A stretch of 23,099 bases of DNA from an uncultured Eubacterium sp. (GCA_910586445.1 CAJUHV010000063.1:1-23099); one strand, 5' to 3'. Numbered from the stretch's first letter, positions 1-7,219 are shown. Numbers and translations are program-made. Notes: generated by a model from the letters alone, not told the origin.

Positions 1-128
1 TCATCTTGGACAATAGCAGTCCAAGAAGCTTGTCATCTTGGACAATAGCAGTCCAAGAAGCTTATCATCTTGGACAATAGCAGTCCAAGAAGCTTGTCAT
101 CTTGGACAATAGCAGTTCAAGATGATGG
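1..128. repeat. Four tandem 32-bp hairpin-forming repeats
   Basis: Four head-to-tail copies of a 32-bp unit start at 1, 33, 65 and 97. Copies 1 and 3 are identical, copy 2 differs by one base at its end, and copy 4 diverges in its last third. Each unit contains an inverted repeat, TCTTGGAC then AATAGCA then GTCCAAGA (8-bp stem, 7-nt loop). In copy 4 the right arm reads GTTCAAGATGA, which pairs with TCATCTTGGAC as an 11-bp stem with one G-T pair. The period is not a multiple of three and there are no spacers, so this is neither coding nor a CRISPR array. No T-run follows the hairpins, so they are not typical terminators. The array may continue left of the window. Confidence 0.9.
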
Positions 129-179
129 CATTGGGGAGGGCAGATCACAGGAATGATTTTCAAAGTGACAGAATTAAAA

Positions 180-280
180 GACGAAAGGGAGGGGAAAGTC
201 AGAATAAGACGTGGAAGATGAAAGGCAGGGGGAAAAGTCAGCAAAGGATGTGAACGACGAAAGGCAGGGGAAAAAGTCAG
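180..280. repeat. Three GA-rich ~24-bp imperfect repeats
   Basis: Three imperfect copies of a purine-rich unit (core GAYGAAAGGSAGGGG followed by AAAGTCAG) begin at 180, 217 and 256. The last two lie inside the next gene and encode the repeated peptide DERQG-KSA. The first lies upstream of an in-frame TAA at 205-207 and is outside any supported gene. This suggests local repeat expansion that also lengthened the 5' end of the reading frame. Confidence 0.7.
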
Positions 281-753
281 CAGATGCGAAACACAGGAGC
301 CGGGACATAGAGCCGGCAGACAGTCTGAACCCGGCAGGCCTAAAAGAAGAAAGTCAAAAGAAGCTGTCGTCAGAAGAAAGGAAGGAAGGCGAAAGGCAGG
401 AGAAAAAGCCGGCAGCCGACCGGCAGGATGAAAATCAAGGGAAAATAAATACTGCAGGCCGAACAGGTGAAGACAAAGGGAAACTGTCAGCAGATGGAAA
501 AGACGAATATCAAAAACAATCAGCTTCAGCAGATGCGGATTATGAGAATTTAAAGCCCAGGCTGGAGGTGATCAGCCAGATCAGGCAGGTACGCAGGGAA
601 CAGCATATTACGCAGGAGACGCTTGCAGTGCGTGCCGGTACGAAAAAATCAAATATATCAAGGCTGGAAAGCGGCAAATATAATCCTAGTCTCGACCTGC
701 TTGTACGTGTAGCGGGATGTCTGGGAAAACGGATACATATTTGGATGGAATAG
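211..753 (+). CDS. XRE-family HTH protein (HigA-antitoxin-like) with long charged N-terminus
   Basis: The last ~65 residues (about 115-178) form an XRE/Cro-type helix-turn-helix. ITQETLAVRAGTKKSNISRL and then ESGKYNPSLDLLVRVAG closely resemble HigA-type antitoxin and transcriptional regulator domains. The first ~110 residues are low-complexity and rich in K, E, D, Q and S, with degenerate DERQG-KSA repeats encoded by the GA-rich DNA repeats. The start is uncertain. GTG at 211 is the first possible start after an in-frame TAA at 205-207, with a weak upstream AGGGG. An internal GTG at about 568 would give only the HTH domain and is a serious alternative. No adjacent HigB-like toxin is visible, so calling it a toxin-antitoxin component is not supported. 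It is followed after 37 bp by the MecA-like gene and may be co-transcribed with it. Confidence 0.6.
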   Translation: MEDERQGEKSAKDVNDERQGKKSADAKHRSRDIEPADSLNPAGLKEESQKKLSSEERKEGERQEKKPAADRQDENQGKINTAGRTGEDKGKLSADGKDEYQKQSASADADYENLKPRLEVISQIRQVRREQHITQETLAVRAGTKKSNISRLESGKYNPSLDLLVRVAGCLGKRIHIWME

Positions 754-790
754 GAAGTGAAAAAAATACGGGAGAGGGACAATAAATCAA

Positions 791-1402
791 ATGGAAGTTT
801 CAATTTTAAATGAACAGACGATACAGTGCATTCTGACTGAGGCCGAAATGGCTGACTATGGAATGGATAAGCAGGCGCTGCTGCAGAATGACGAGCGCAC
901 AAGAGATTTTTTTAAGCGTATTATGCGACAGGCAGAAGTGGAAACGGGATTTGTAAAAAGGCGGGGGAATGTAGCGGTACATGCGTCATTTTTATCGGAT
1001 GAATCTTTGGAGATCACTTTTTTCATTAATACAAAGCCGAAAAAGAGCCTGCATGGAAAAAAGAAGCCGGCGGAAGATGACAGGGCAGAAATTGCTGCAG
1101 CGGGCATTGCGACAGCTGTTTTAAAGTCGAAGGATCTGATGAGCATGATCGCATTCTGTAAAAGAGCGTATATGGGGCAGGCAGATGCAGGACTTAGGAC
1201 ATGGCTTTACAAATATAAAAACATCTATTTTCTGCTAGCAGACTTACAGCCATATGACCTGCATAAAAAGGCAGTGTTTTTTAACCTGTCGGATGAATAT
1301 ATGGATGGTGTGTGCCATACCGAAGTAATCGCTGCGTTTTTAAGGGAGCATGGGCTGTGTATTGTTTCGGAAAGAGCGCTTGAGGTGCTGGGCGGGCTTT
1401 GA
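791..1402 (+). CDS. MecA-like adaptor protein (Clp adaptor / competence regulator family)
   Basis: The 203-residue product matches the MecA/NegC adaptor layout. The N-terminal module opens MEVSILNEQTIQCILTEAEM and continues to FFKRIMRQAEVETGF, as in MecA proteins (ILNEN-IRC-LT then a Phe-rich helix). A Lys-rich linker lies at about residues 79-100, and the C-terminal module (about 113-203) contains TWLYKYKNIYFLL and FLREHGLCIVSERALEVL. Family members bring substrates to the ClpC AAA+ unfoldase in the cytoplasm; in Bacillus this controls competence and also affects exopolysaccharide production. It is slightly shorter than Bacillus MecA and divergent, so the specific target is unknown. The upstream purine-rich stretch GGGAGAGGGACA is a plausible but rather distant ribosome binding site. 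Position upstream of a polysaccharide locus is suggestive only. Confidence 0.75.
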   Translation: MEVSILNEQTIQCILTEAEMADYGMDKQALLQNDERTRDFFKRIMRQAEVETGFVKRRGNVAVHASFLSDESLEITFFINTKPKKSLHGKKKPAEDDRAEIAAAGIATAVLKSKDLMSMIAFCKRAYMGQADAGLRTWLYKYKNIYFLLADLQPYDLHKKAVFFNLSDEYMDGVCHTEVIAAFLREHGLCIVSERALEVLGGL

Positions 1403-1692
1403 AAACGGAAATAAAAATGGAATAAGATAATTAGTGAATCTGGATTTAAGAGGTTCTTCTATTGGTTTTTCTATCAGGTTTTCTTTAATGAAAGAAAAAA
1501 GAAAAATCATGGGAGGGCCTTTTGTTGTGATGGAATAAAAGAAAAGTACATAAAATAATTCTTATGAATAACATTTGCTATGAAAATGATATCTGCTTGA
1601 ATTAAATAATTTTTGTATCCAACAGCAGGGAGCCGGAATATATAGACAGTGTACATATGCAGAAAAAGATTCGGACTCAGAATGGAGGAAAA
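1403..1692. other. 290-bp AT-rich intergenic region upstream of the intact XRE gene
   Basis: No gene is supported here. The stretch is A/T-rich with several poly-A runs. A perfect inverted repeat, TTTTCTTT-AATG-AAAGAAAA, lies at 1479-1498, but its stem has only two G/C pairs, so a terminator role is weak. The region probably holds the promoter for the XRE gene starting at 1693. TTGAAT and TTGCTA are -35-like candidates around 1570-1605, but no convincing TATAAT at the right spacing can be fixed by eye. Confidence 0.4.
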
Positions 1693-1914
1693 ATGAAAGA
1701 ATTAGATTATAGAAAAATAGGTATGCGGATTCGTCATGTGAGAAAAGCAAAGAGCTGGTCACAGGATGAGTTGGCGAAAAAATGTGGTATCAGTATGTCG
1801 TTTCTTGGACATATTGAACGCGGAACAAGAATTATGAGTCTGGAGACATTTGTGAATATTTGCGGGGCACTGGATACGAATGCGGATGCACTGCTCTGGG
1901 GAGAAGTTTTCTAA
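1693..1914 (+). CDS. Small XRE-family HTH transcriptional regulator
   Basis: The 73-residue protein is essentially one XRE helix-turn-helix domain. It opens MKELDYRKIGMRIRHVRKAK and then has WSQDELAKKCGISMSFLGHI and ERGTRIMSLETFVNICGAL. It most likely binds DNA as a dimer and regulates its own region or the polysaccharide operon downstream (inference). The start at 1693 is chosen because GGAGG at 1684-1688 lies just upstream; an in-frame ATG at 1657 would add 12 residues but has no good ribosome binding site. A second, broken copy with the same layout lies about 220 bp downstream (2136-2470), so the two arose by duplication. Small solo XRE proteins of this type often sit at the head of clostridial surface-glycan loci. 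Confidence 0.85.
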   Translation: MKELDYRKIGMRIRHVRKAKSWSQDELAKKCGISMSFLGHIERGTRIMSLETFVNICGALDTNADALLWGEVF

Positions 1915-1948
1915 TTTAACAGTATTTCAGTACAATGTCAGCGTGAGA

Positions 1949-1978
1949 ATAACATAACAATACCTATAGAAATGTTAT
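1949..1978. promoter_or_regulatory. Inverted repeat ATAACAT...ATGTTAT, possible operator
   Basis: ATAACAT at 1949-1955 is matched by ATGTTAT at 1972-1978, a perfect 7-bp inverted repeat with a 16-nt spacer, in the gap between the intact and broken XRE genes. It could be a regulator site or a weak hairpin. There is no T-run after it, so a terminator is unlikely. Confidence 0.3.
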
Positions 1979-2007
1979 GCATTACAAATACAGTTCATAA
2001 ATAAGCT

Positions 2008-2035
2008 GACGCGTAATTCTAGACGCGCAATTCTA
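2008..2035. repeat. Two adjacent 14-bp direct repeats
   Basis: GACGCGTAATTCTA at 2008-2021 is followed immediately by GACGCGCAATTCTA at 2022-2035, with one mismatch. The tandem layout and position about 100 bp upstream of the XRE pseudogene suggest binding sites for a regulator, though a chance local duplication is also possible. Confidence 0.55.
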
Positions 2036-2040
2036 ATAAA

Positions 2041-2060
2041 TGTCCAAGGATATCTGGACA
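2041..2060. promoter_or_regulatory. Palindrome TGTCCA-N8-TGGACA, possible XRE operator
   Basis: A perfect 6-bp inverted repeat with an 8-nt spacer lies just after the 14-bp direct repeats. A 20-bp dyad is a typical size for an XRE dimer site. Binding by the neighbouring XRE protein is inference. Confidence 0.35.
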
Positions 2061-2135
2061 AAAGAACTGATTTATGGCTGTTCAGTTCGATCTGTGTAGT
2101 TATGGAAGGGCTGTATGCAGAACAGGAGGCCGGGG

Positions 2136-2470
2136 ATGTATGAATTAGATTTTGTGAAGATCGGAGCAAGAATCTGCCAGCTCAGAAAGCTGAGAGGTCT
2201 GTCCTAGATTGAACTCGAAAAAAATGCGGGATCAGCCTGAGCTTCATAGGGCATATTGAGCGCGGGAGCAGGAAAATGAGCCTGGATACGTTTGTGACTC
2301 TGTGCAGGGAGCTGGAAACTGATGCGGACGGCCTGCTCTGGGGAGTGGCTATGTCATCGGAAAACGCGATACGGAGTATGTCGGGACAGCCGGGTACGCA
2401 GGATGACCACAGTTATTCGATTTATATCCAGATTATGAAATCGGTAGCGGAGATTATGAATGGAGAGTAA
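2136..2470 (+). pseudogene. Broken XRE-family regulator (nonsense mutation plus frameshift)
   Basis: The start is intact: AGGAGG at 2124-2129, then ATG at 2136, reading MYELDFVKIGARICQLRKL and RGLS. This aligns with the intact XRE at 1693. The codon matching Gln in that paralogue (CAG) is TAG here, at 2205-2207. About ten bases later, in the run of A at 2218-2224, one base is missing relative to the paralogue's frame. After that the match resumes in another frame from 2225: CGISLSFIGHIERGSRKMSL, then DTFVTLCRELETDADGLLWG. That frame continues with a ~40-residue tail ending in SVAEIMNGE and stops at TAA 2468-2470. The tail is absent from the intact copy. The frame stops 11 bp inside the next gene, so the ancestral gene was probably translationally coupled to the first glycosyltransferase. 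A small internal product from ATG 2276 would lack the helix-turn-helix and is not favoured. Confidence 0.85.
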
Positions 2471-3785
2471 GAAAGCCGGCTGTGCGAGTACGTCGGGCAG
2501 GACTGTAAAAAATAAAGAAAACCGTAAAGTACTGATGACTGCCTCGGTAGCCTCTATGATTGACCAGTTCAATATGCAGAACATCCGGCTGCTGCAGCAG
2601 CTGGGATACGAAGTGCACGCAGCGTGCAATTTTAGAGAAGGAAATACCTGTGATGAGCAGAGGATTCGGAAATTTCAGCGTATGCTGAAAATGATGGGAG
2701 TTTATTGTCATCAATGGGATTGCCCGAGAAATCTATGGTCGATTGCGAAGGGTTTTTATGCGTACCGGCATATGCTCCGGCTGCTGGAATGTCATTCTTT
2801 TGCATGGATACACTGTCATTCTCCGATTGGCGGCGCACTGGCCAGAATAGCAGCTCATCAGAAAAAGGTGAGGGTGGTTTATACTGCACATGGATTTCAT
2901 TTTTATAAGGGCGCGCCGATGCTGAGCTGGCTGCTGTTTTACCCGGTGGAAAAGCTGCTAGCGCATTGGACGGACGTATTGATTACAGTGAATAAGGAAG
3001 ATTACCGGCTGGCAAAGAAAAAACTAAAGGCGCAAAAGGTCTTTTATACGCCGGGAGCGGGGATTGATACCGGACGTTTTTGGAATGGAAATGTTCAAAA
3101 ACGGCAGCAGGAGCGGGAGGCATTTCGAAAGAGGTACAAAATGTCAAAGGATGTTTTTGTGCTGCTGTCAGTCGGTGAGCTGAGCAGGAATAAAAATCAT
3201 CAGGCAGTCATTTCTGCACTGGCGGGTATGCCGGACAGAGAAATCCATTATTTTATCTGCGGACAGGGAAAATTAAAAAAATACCTGCTTCGAAAAGCAG
3301 AAAAAAACGGTGTAGCAGGGCGGGTGCATATTCTTGGATATCAGGAAAATATATCGGAATTTTATCGCAGTGCAGATCTGTTTGTGCTGCCGTCCAGACG
3401 GGAGGGACTTTCGGCAGCGCTGATAGAAGCGATGGCGTCCGGCCTGCCGTGCGTTGTATCTGATATTCGCGGAAACCGTGAGCTGATTGGCAGAGGACAA
3501 AAGCTCTGTACAGGCAGTTTTGATAGGAGGCTGATTCATAGTAGTGATTCGTCCTGCGCAGACTGTGGTTCTGCATGCGGCGGGATTTTATTTCCTCCAA
3601 TGCAGACGGAAAGGCTGGCGGAGGCGTTGGAAGTTTTTATGGAGAATCCGCAGCTGCGGCATGACGCAGGATGTTACAACCGAAAAAGGGTCAGGAAATA
3701 TGATGTTACAAAGGTCAGCCGTAGAATGGAGTGGATTTACGAATATATGGGAAATATAACCGGGAAAGAAAAGGCAGGGCCCTGA
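2460..3785 (+). CDS. GT4-family glycosyltransferase (EpsD-like)
   Basis: The 441-residue cytoplasmic, probably membrane-associated transferase would move a nucleotide-activated sugar onto a growing lipid-linked glycan. The N-terminal Rossmann half begins at about residue 22 (KVLMTASVASMIDQFNMQNI) and includes YTAHGFHFYKGAP, characteristic of EpsD/capsular GT4 enzymes. The donor-binding half includes VLLSVGELSRNKNHQAVI and the E-x7-E motif at Glu315 and Glu323 (REGLSAALIEAMASGLP). Between GNRELIG and GGILFPP there is a Ser/Cys-rich insertion (about residues 350-376) longer than in most relatives. ATG 2460 has GGAG a few bases upstream and overlaps the end of the XRE pseudogene by 11 bp. It is the first gene of the polysaccharide operon and ends 1 bp before the next start. 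The sugar transferred cannot be told from sequence. Confidence 0.88.
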   Translation: MESKKAGCASTSGRTVKNKENRKVLMTASVASMIDQFNMQNIRLLQQLGYEVHAACNFREGNTCDEQRIRKFQRMLKMMGVYCHQWDCPRNLWSIAKGFYAYRHMLRLLECHSFAWIHCHSPIGGALARIAAHQKKVRVVYTAHGFHFYKGAPMLSWLLFYPVEKLLAHWTDVLITVNKEDYRLAKKKLKAQKVFYTPGAGIDTGRFWNGNVQKRQQEREAFRKRYKMSKDVFVLLSVGELSRNKNHQAVISALAGMPDREIHYFICGQGKLKKYLLRKAEKNGVAGRVHILGYQENISEFYRSADLFVLPSRREGLSAALIEAMASGLPCVVSDIRGNRELIGRGQKLCTGSFDRRLIHSSDSSCADCGSACGGILFPPMQTERLAEALEVFMENPQLRHDAGCYNRKRVRKYDVTKVSRRMEWIYEYMGNITGKEKAGP

Positions 3786-3786
3786 G

Positions 3787-4893
3787 ATGAGAATATTGTA
3801 TTTTGAACCGATTTATTTTGACGACATGAAGCAGCGGCCGCAGCAGATTGCAGAGTGTCTGGCCAGAAAGCATGAGGTATTTTATGTTGAACCGACGATC
3901 AGCCTGATGCGTCAGCTGCTCAAGGGAGGCAGGTCGTTTTTGGGCGGCACCGTATACAGGGGCAGCGGTCTGGTGAGAATGCGTTTAAACGGGATACTTA
4001 CGCTCCATAAAAGTCTGGAGATTTTAGATCTTTTCGGTATCAACAGCCTTTCGGAATACATACAGATCAAAAAGCTGGCAGACACCTGCGATGTGCTCTG
4101 GGTCGGCTATTCCGGCTGGTATACACTGGTACGTCTTCTAAAAGATAAGCCGGTCATTTTTGACTGGATGGATGAGGAGGAGCTGCTTGTTTCATCCAGG
4201 CTGTTAAAATGGACGTTAATGCGTAATCGAAAAAGGCTGCTGCGTAGATCAGAGACTGTATTTGTCACCTGCATGAGGTTTTATGAACAATTAATAAAAT
4301 GCCGCAAAAATGTATACCATGTCCCAAATGCGGTTTCATTATCTTTTCTGCCTGCAAAAAAAGAAAGGCCGCCAAAAGAGAAGAAGGCAGGAAAAAAGAT
4401 TATATTCGGCTATATCGGTACAATCGCTGAGTGGTTTGATTTTGATGTGATCCGGTATATTTTGAGCCTGAGCAGTGGGTATTATGTAGTGCTGGCGGGC
4501 AAGAACATGCAGCCTGTTTTTGTACATGAAAGGGTGAAATATTTAGGGGTGAGGCCGCATGAGCAGCTGCCCCGGATAATAAGCCATTTTGATGTATGCC
4601 TGTACAATTTCAAAAAAGACAGGCTGATTGAGACGGTAAATCCGGTAAAGATTTATGAATATCTTGCAGCAAACAGGCCTGTGCTGGCAGTGTCCAGCAA
4701 GGAGACAGAGTTATTTGGGAATTATGTCATGCGGTATCATCAAAAAGAGGAGATTAAAGAGCTGCTGTCCAATGGAATCCACTGTCCGTTTGCTTCGGAG
4801 CGGGAATACATGGAATTTATTAAAAGCAATACATGGGAGGCAAGATCAGCTGTTATAGAAGATGTATTGAATGGTCTGGACAGGGACGGATAG
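3787..4893 (+). CDS. TuaH-like glycosyltransferase
   Basis: The 368-residue GT-B type glycosyltransferase resembles the teichuronic-acid transferase TuaH. Near the N-terminus it has QRPQQIAECLARKHEVFYVE (residues about 16-35), the RPQ-IA motif seen in TuaH-type proteins. The second half has IFGYIGTIAEWFDFDVIRYI and, near the end, ETVNPVKIYEYLAANRPVLA, the donor-binding loop. It starts 1 bp after the stop of the previous gene and belongs to the same operon. Its WFD and PVK-YEYLA signatures recur in the 11491 protein and in the middle domain of the 8591 protein, so the locus carries three related transferase modules. The donor and acceptor sugars are unknown. Confidence 0.82.
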   Translation: MRILYFEPIYFDDMKQRPQQIAECLARKHEVFYVEPTISLMRQLLKGGRSFLGGTVYRGSGLVRMRLNGILTLHKSLEILDLFGINSLSEYIQIKKLADTCDVLWVGYSGWYTLVRLLKDKPVIFDWMDEEELLVSSRLLKWTLMRNRKRLLRRSETVFVTCMRFYEQLIKCRKNVYHVPNAVSLSFLPAKKERPPKEKKAGKKIIFGYIGTIAEWFDFDVIRYILSLSSGYYVVLAGKNMQPVFVHERVKYLGVRPHEQLPRIISHFDVCLYNFKKDRLIETVNPVKIYEYLAANRPVLAVSSKETELFGNYVMRYHQKEEIKELLSNGIHCPFASEREYMEFIKSNTWEARSAVIEDVLNGLDRDG

Positions 4894-4919
4894 AAATTCA
4901 ATCAGGCGCGCAGCCTGCT

Positions 4920-5000
4920 ATATCATGCCCTGTGGGTACGATTCCCTCATTCGAGTCAAATCTCCCGCAAATTGTGACGCATATCATGCCCTGTGGGTAC
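4920..5000. repeat. Pair of identical 20-bp direct repeats
   Basis: The sequence atatcatgccctgtgggtac occurs at 4920-4939 and again at 4981-5000, a 61-bp period, inside the 168-bp gap between the TuaH-like gene and the epimerase. Each copy contains CCC-TGT-GGG, a small hairpin. This is one of the few real gaps in the operon, so it may be an interspersed repeat remnant or a regulator site. No transposase or promoter can be identified here. Confidence 0.75.
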
Positions 5001-5061
5001 ATTAGACACAAAGCAATTTTCAAACATGCTCTAGATCTGGAAAGATATGAGGAACTATTTT

Positions 5062-6180
5062 ATGAAAGTAATCAGTATATTCGGAACGAGGCCGGAGGCT
5101 GTGAAGATGTGTCCGCTGGTACACAGACTGGGGGAGCATCCGCAGATTGAAAGCATTGTATGCCTGAGCGGGCAGCACAGGGAGATGCTGGATCAGGTAA
5201 CGGGACTGTTTGGCATTCAGGCGCAGTATGACCTGAACATCATGAAGCCGGATCAGACGCTGACAACGGTTACGACACGTGTGCTGGAAGGATTTGAAAG
5301 GGTATTAAAAATAGAAAAGCCGGATCTTGTCCTGGTGCATGGCGATACCTCAACCTCATTTGCAGCCGCGCTGGCTTCTTTTTACCAGCAGGTGCCGGTC
5401 GGGCACGTAGAAGCCAGACTGCGCACGTATGACAGATACTCGCCGTTTCCAGAAGAAATGAACCGGAGTCTGACAGGGAGGATTGCGCAGCTGCATTTTG
5501 CGCCGACGAAGGAGAACCGGGAAAATCTCAGGAAAGAAAATATCATCAGCAATGTATTTGTGACAGGCAATACGGTGATTGATGCTTTTAAGACTACGGT
5601 AAAGCCGCATTATCAATTTAAAAACAAAAGGCTGAAAAAATTAAGTACGGCACAAAAAATAATTTTAATTACAGCGCACAGAAGGGAAAATCTGGGACAG
5701 CCGCTAGAACATATATGCGGTGCGGTAAAGCAGCTGGCAGAAAAGTACCCAGAAATTAATTTTATTTATCCGGTACATTTAAATCCGCAGGTACAAAAAA
5801 CGGCACGAAAAATACTCGAAAGCCTTGTCAATGTCTATCTGATTCCGCCTTTAGATGTAGAAGATATGCACAATTTAATTGCCAGAAGCTGTCTGGTAAT
5901 GACTGATTCTGGAGGACTGCAGGAAGAAGCACCTGCCTGCGGCGTGCCGGTTCTGGCTCTGCGGACTGAGACAGAACGGCCAGAAGCGGTAGAGGCGGGC
6001 ACGGTGAGGGTCGTAGGCGTAGAGCAGGAGGATATCGTAAATGCTGCGGCAGCATTGATTGAAAATCCAGACGAATACGAAAAAATGGCAAAGGCAGTAA
6101 ATCCATATGGAGACGGACATGCCTGTGAGAGAATAGTAGAACAGATCTTCGCCTGGGAAATGCAGCGTCGTGGAAAATAG
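5062..6180 (+). CDS. wecB: UDP-N-acetylglucosamine 2-epimerase (non-hydrolysing)
   Basis: This cytoplasmic enzyme interconverts UDP-GlcNAc and UDP-ManNAc, supplying ManNAc-type sugar for the polymer. The 372-residue product has the full set of family motifs: FGTRPEAVKMCPLVHRL at the N-terminus, VHGDTSTSFAAALASFYQQ, PFPEEMNRSLTGRIA, GNTVIDA, TAHRRENLGQPLEHICGA (His206-Arg-Arg-Glu-Asn), YPVHLNPQVQ and MTDSGGLQEEAPACGVPVLA followed by TERPEAVEAGT. Length is normal. ATG 5062 is chosen because TGAGGA lies 8-13 bases upstream and the protein then begins MKVISIFGTRPEAVK; an in-frame ATG at 5047 has no good site. One oddity is Arg119 in HVEARLRT, where nearly all relatives have Gly (HVEAGLRT). The gene is also known as mnaA in Gram-positives. 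No UDP-ManNAc dehydrogenase (WecC type) is in the window. Confidence 0.94.
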   Translation: MKVISIFGTRPEAVKMCPLVHRLGEHPQIESIVCLSGQHREMLDQVTGLFGIQAQYDLNIMKPDQTLTTVTTRVLEGFERVLKIEKPDLVLVHGDTSTSFAAALASFYQQVPVGHVEARLRTYDRYSPFPEEMNRSLTGRIAQLHFAPTKENRENLRKENIISNVFVTGNTVIDAFKTTVKPHYQFKNKRLKKLSTAQKIILITAHRRENLGQPLEHICGAVKQLAEKYPEINFIYPVHLNPQVQKTARKILESLVNVYLIPPLDVEDMHNLIARSCLVMTDSGGLQEEAPACGVPVLALRTETERPEAVEAGTVRVVGVEQEDIVNAAAALIENPDEYEKMAKAVNPYGDGHACERIVEQIFAWEMQRRGK

Positions 6181-6330
6181 AACTCTGCGGCAATGCAGCG
6201 TCGCAATGGCGCGAATCAGGCGATGCAGCATTCGAACTTTCGACTGGATGGAGTACTGGAAAAGAAGGACATCATCTTGTGACATGAATAGAAGTGAAAC
6301 AGGGTGAAGGCAGGAAGGGCAGCAGGCAGG

Positions 6331-7179
6331 ATGAAAAAGACAGGACAGGCAGAAAAGACAGGACAGGGCATAAGGCAGCTGAAAGCGGCATGGTATTTAT
6401 GCAGGGATATTTATTATGACAGAAGCCTGCTGATAGATTTGTCCATAAAGGATGTACGGCGCAGATTTTCGGGAACATATTTCGGACTGGCATGGGGGCT
6501 TTTGCAGCCATTAATGACAATCCTTGTATACTGGCTGGTATTTCAGTATGGATTTAGAAGCAGCGATGTGGGCGGGGTACCATTTATCTTATGGTTCATT
6601 TCTGGAATTATCGGATGGCTGTATTTATCTGAGGCTTTTTCATATGCAAGCAGCAGTTTTCTGGAATACAGTTACCTGATTCAGAAAGTGAAATTTAACA
6701 TTAATATACTGCCTCTGGTAAAAATATTTTCCAGCTTTTATATACATATTTTTTTCTTTGCCATAGTCTGCATGATCTGCCTGCTGTTTGGGTATTTTTC
6801 GGGAATCATGCTGCTGCAGGCTGTGTACTATATGCTGGCAGAGATTGTTTTTATATATGCGCTGTCTCTCATTACATCTTCAGTTATGGTGTTTTTCAGA
6901 GACTTGAATCAGGTCATAGGCATACTGTTGATGATCGGGATGTGGGGAACGCCGATTGCGTGGAATATGGAGAGCCTTCCTGCCAAGGTGCAGCAGATCT
7001 TGAAGCTGAATCCTGTATATTATCTGGTGGAAGGCTACCGGGATGCACTGCTTGGCAGGCAGTGGTTTTGGGAAAGGCCGGTTCTGGGTGCTTATTTCTG
7101 GGCGCTTACGGCTGTAATTTTTCTGGCAGGAATACATATTTATACAAGGCTGAGGCCATATTTTGCGGATACGGTCTAG
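6331..7179 (+). CDS. Polysaccharide ABC transporter permease (TagG/Wzm-like, ABC-2 family)
   Basis: This is the integral membrane half of an ABC exporter that moves a completed lipid-linked polysaccharide across the membrane. The product has the ABC-2 layout. A cytoplasmic N-terminal segment with LIDLSIKDVRRRFSGTYFGL leads to LAWGLLQPLMTILVYWLVFQ (first membrane segment). About five more hydrophobic segments follow, then VMVFFRDLNQVIGILLMIGM and TPIAWNMESLP before LNPVYYLVEGYRDALLG, the conserved C-terminal signature of TagG/Wzm permeases. The start is uncertain: ATG 6331 (282 residues) has AGGCAGG close upstream, while GTG 6304 would give 291 residues. The first codons contain a 15-bp direct repeat (6335-6349 and 6353-6367, period 18) encoding KTGQAE/KTGQGI. 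It pairs with the ATPase gene 40 bp downstream. Confidence 0.9.
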   Translation: MKKTGQAEKTGQGIRQLKAAWYLCRDIYYDRSLLIDLSIKDVRRRFSGTYFGLAWGLLQPLMTILVYWLVFQYGFRSSDVGGVPFILWFISGIIGWLYLSEAFSYASSSFLEYSYLIQKVKFNINILPLVKIFSSFYIHIFFFAIVCMICLLFGYFSGIMLLQAVYYMLAEIVFIYALSLITSSVMVFFRDLNQVIGILLMIGMWGTPIAWNMESLPAKVQQILKLNPVYYLVEGYRDALLGRQWFWERPVLGAYFWALTAVIFLAGIHIYTRLRPYFADTV

Positions 7180-7219
7180 GAAGTACAGTGAATAGAAAGG
7201 ACACAGCATTGTAAACGTG

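Noticed and set aside
1..128. CRISPR array
   Set aside because: The repeats abut with no unique spacers and there are no cas genes.
211..753. Type II toxin-antitoxin module
   Set aside because: The HTH is HigA-like but no toxin gene lies on either side; the next gene is a MecA-like adaptor.
1479..1498. Intrinsic terminator from TTTTCTTT-AATG-AAAGAAAA
   Set aside because: The stem is almost all A-T pairs and is followed by A, not T, on the + strand.
4833..5150. Reading frame of 105 codons spanning the gap before the epimerase
   Set aside because: It overlaps the ends of two clear genes in other frames, crosses the 20-bp repeats and has no recognisable domain.
6159..6230. Repeated aatgcagcgtcg (6159-6170, 6192-6203) and a partial third copy
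   Set aside because: Short and imperfect; most likely a small local duplication at the end of the epimerase gene with no clear role.
5828..6285. Several overlapping minus-strand reading frames of 121-136 codons
   Set aside because: They are antisense to the well-supported epimerase gene, lack ribosome binding sites and have no recognisable domains.
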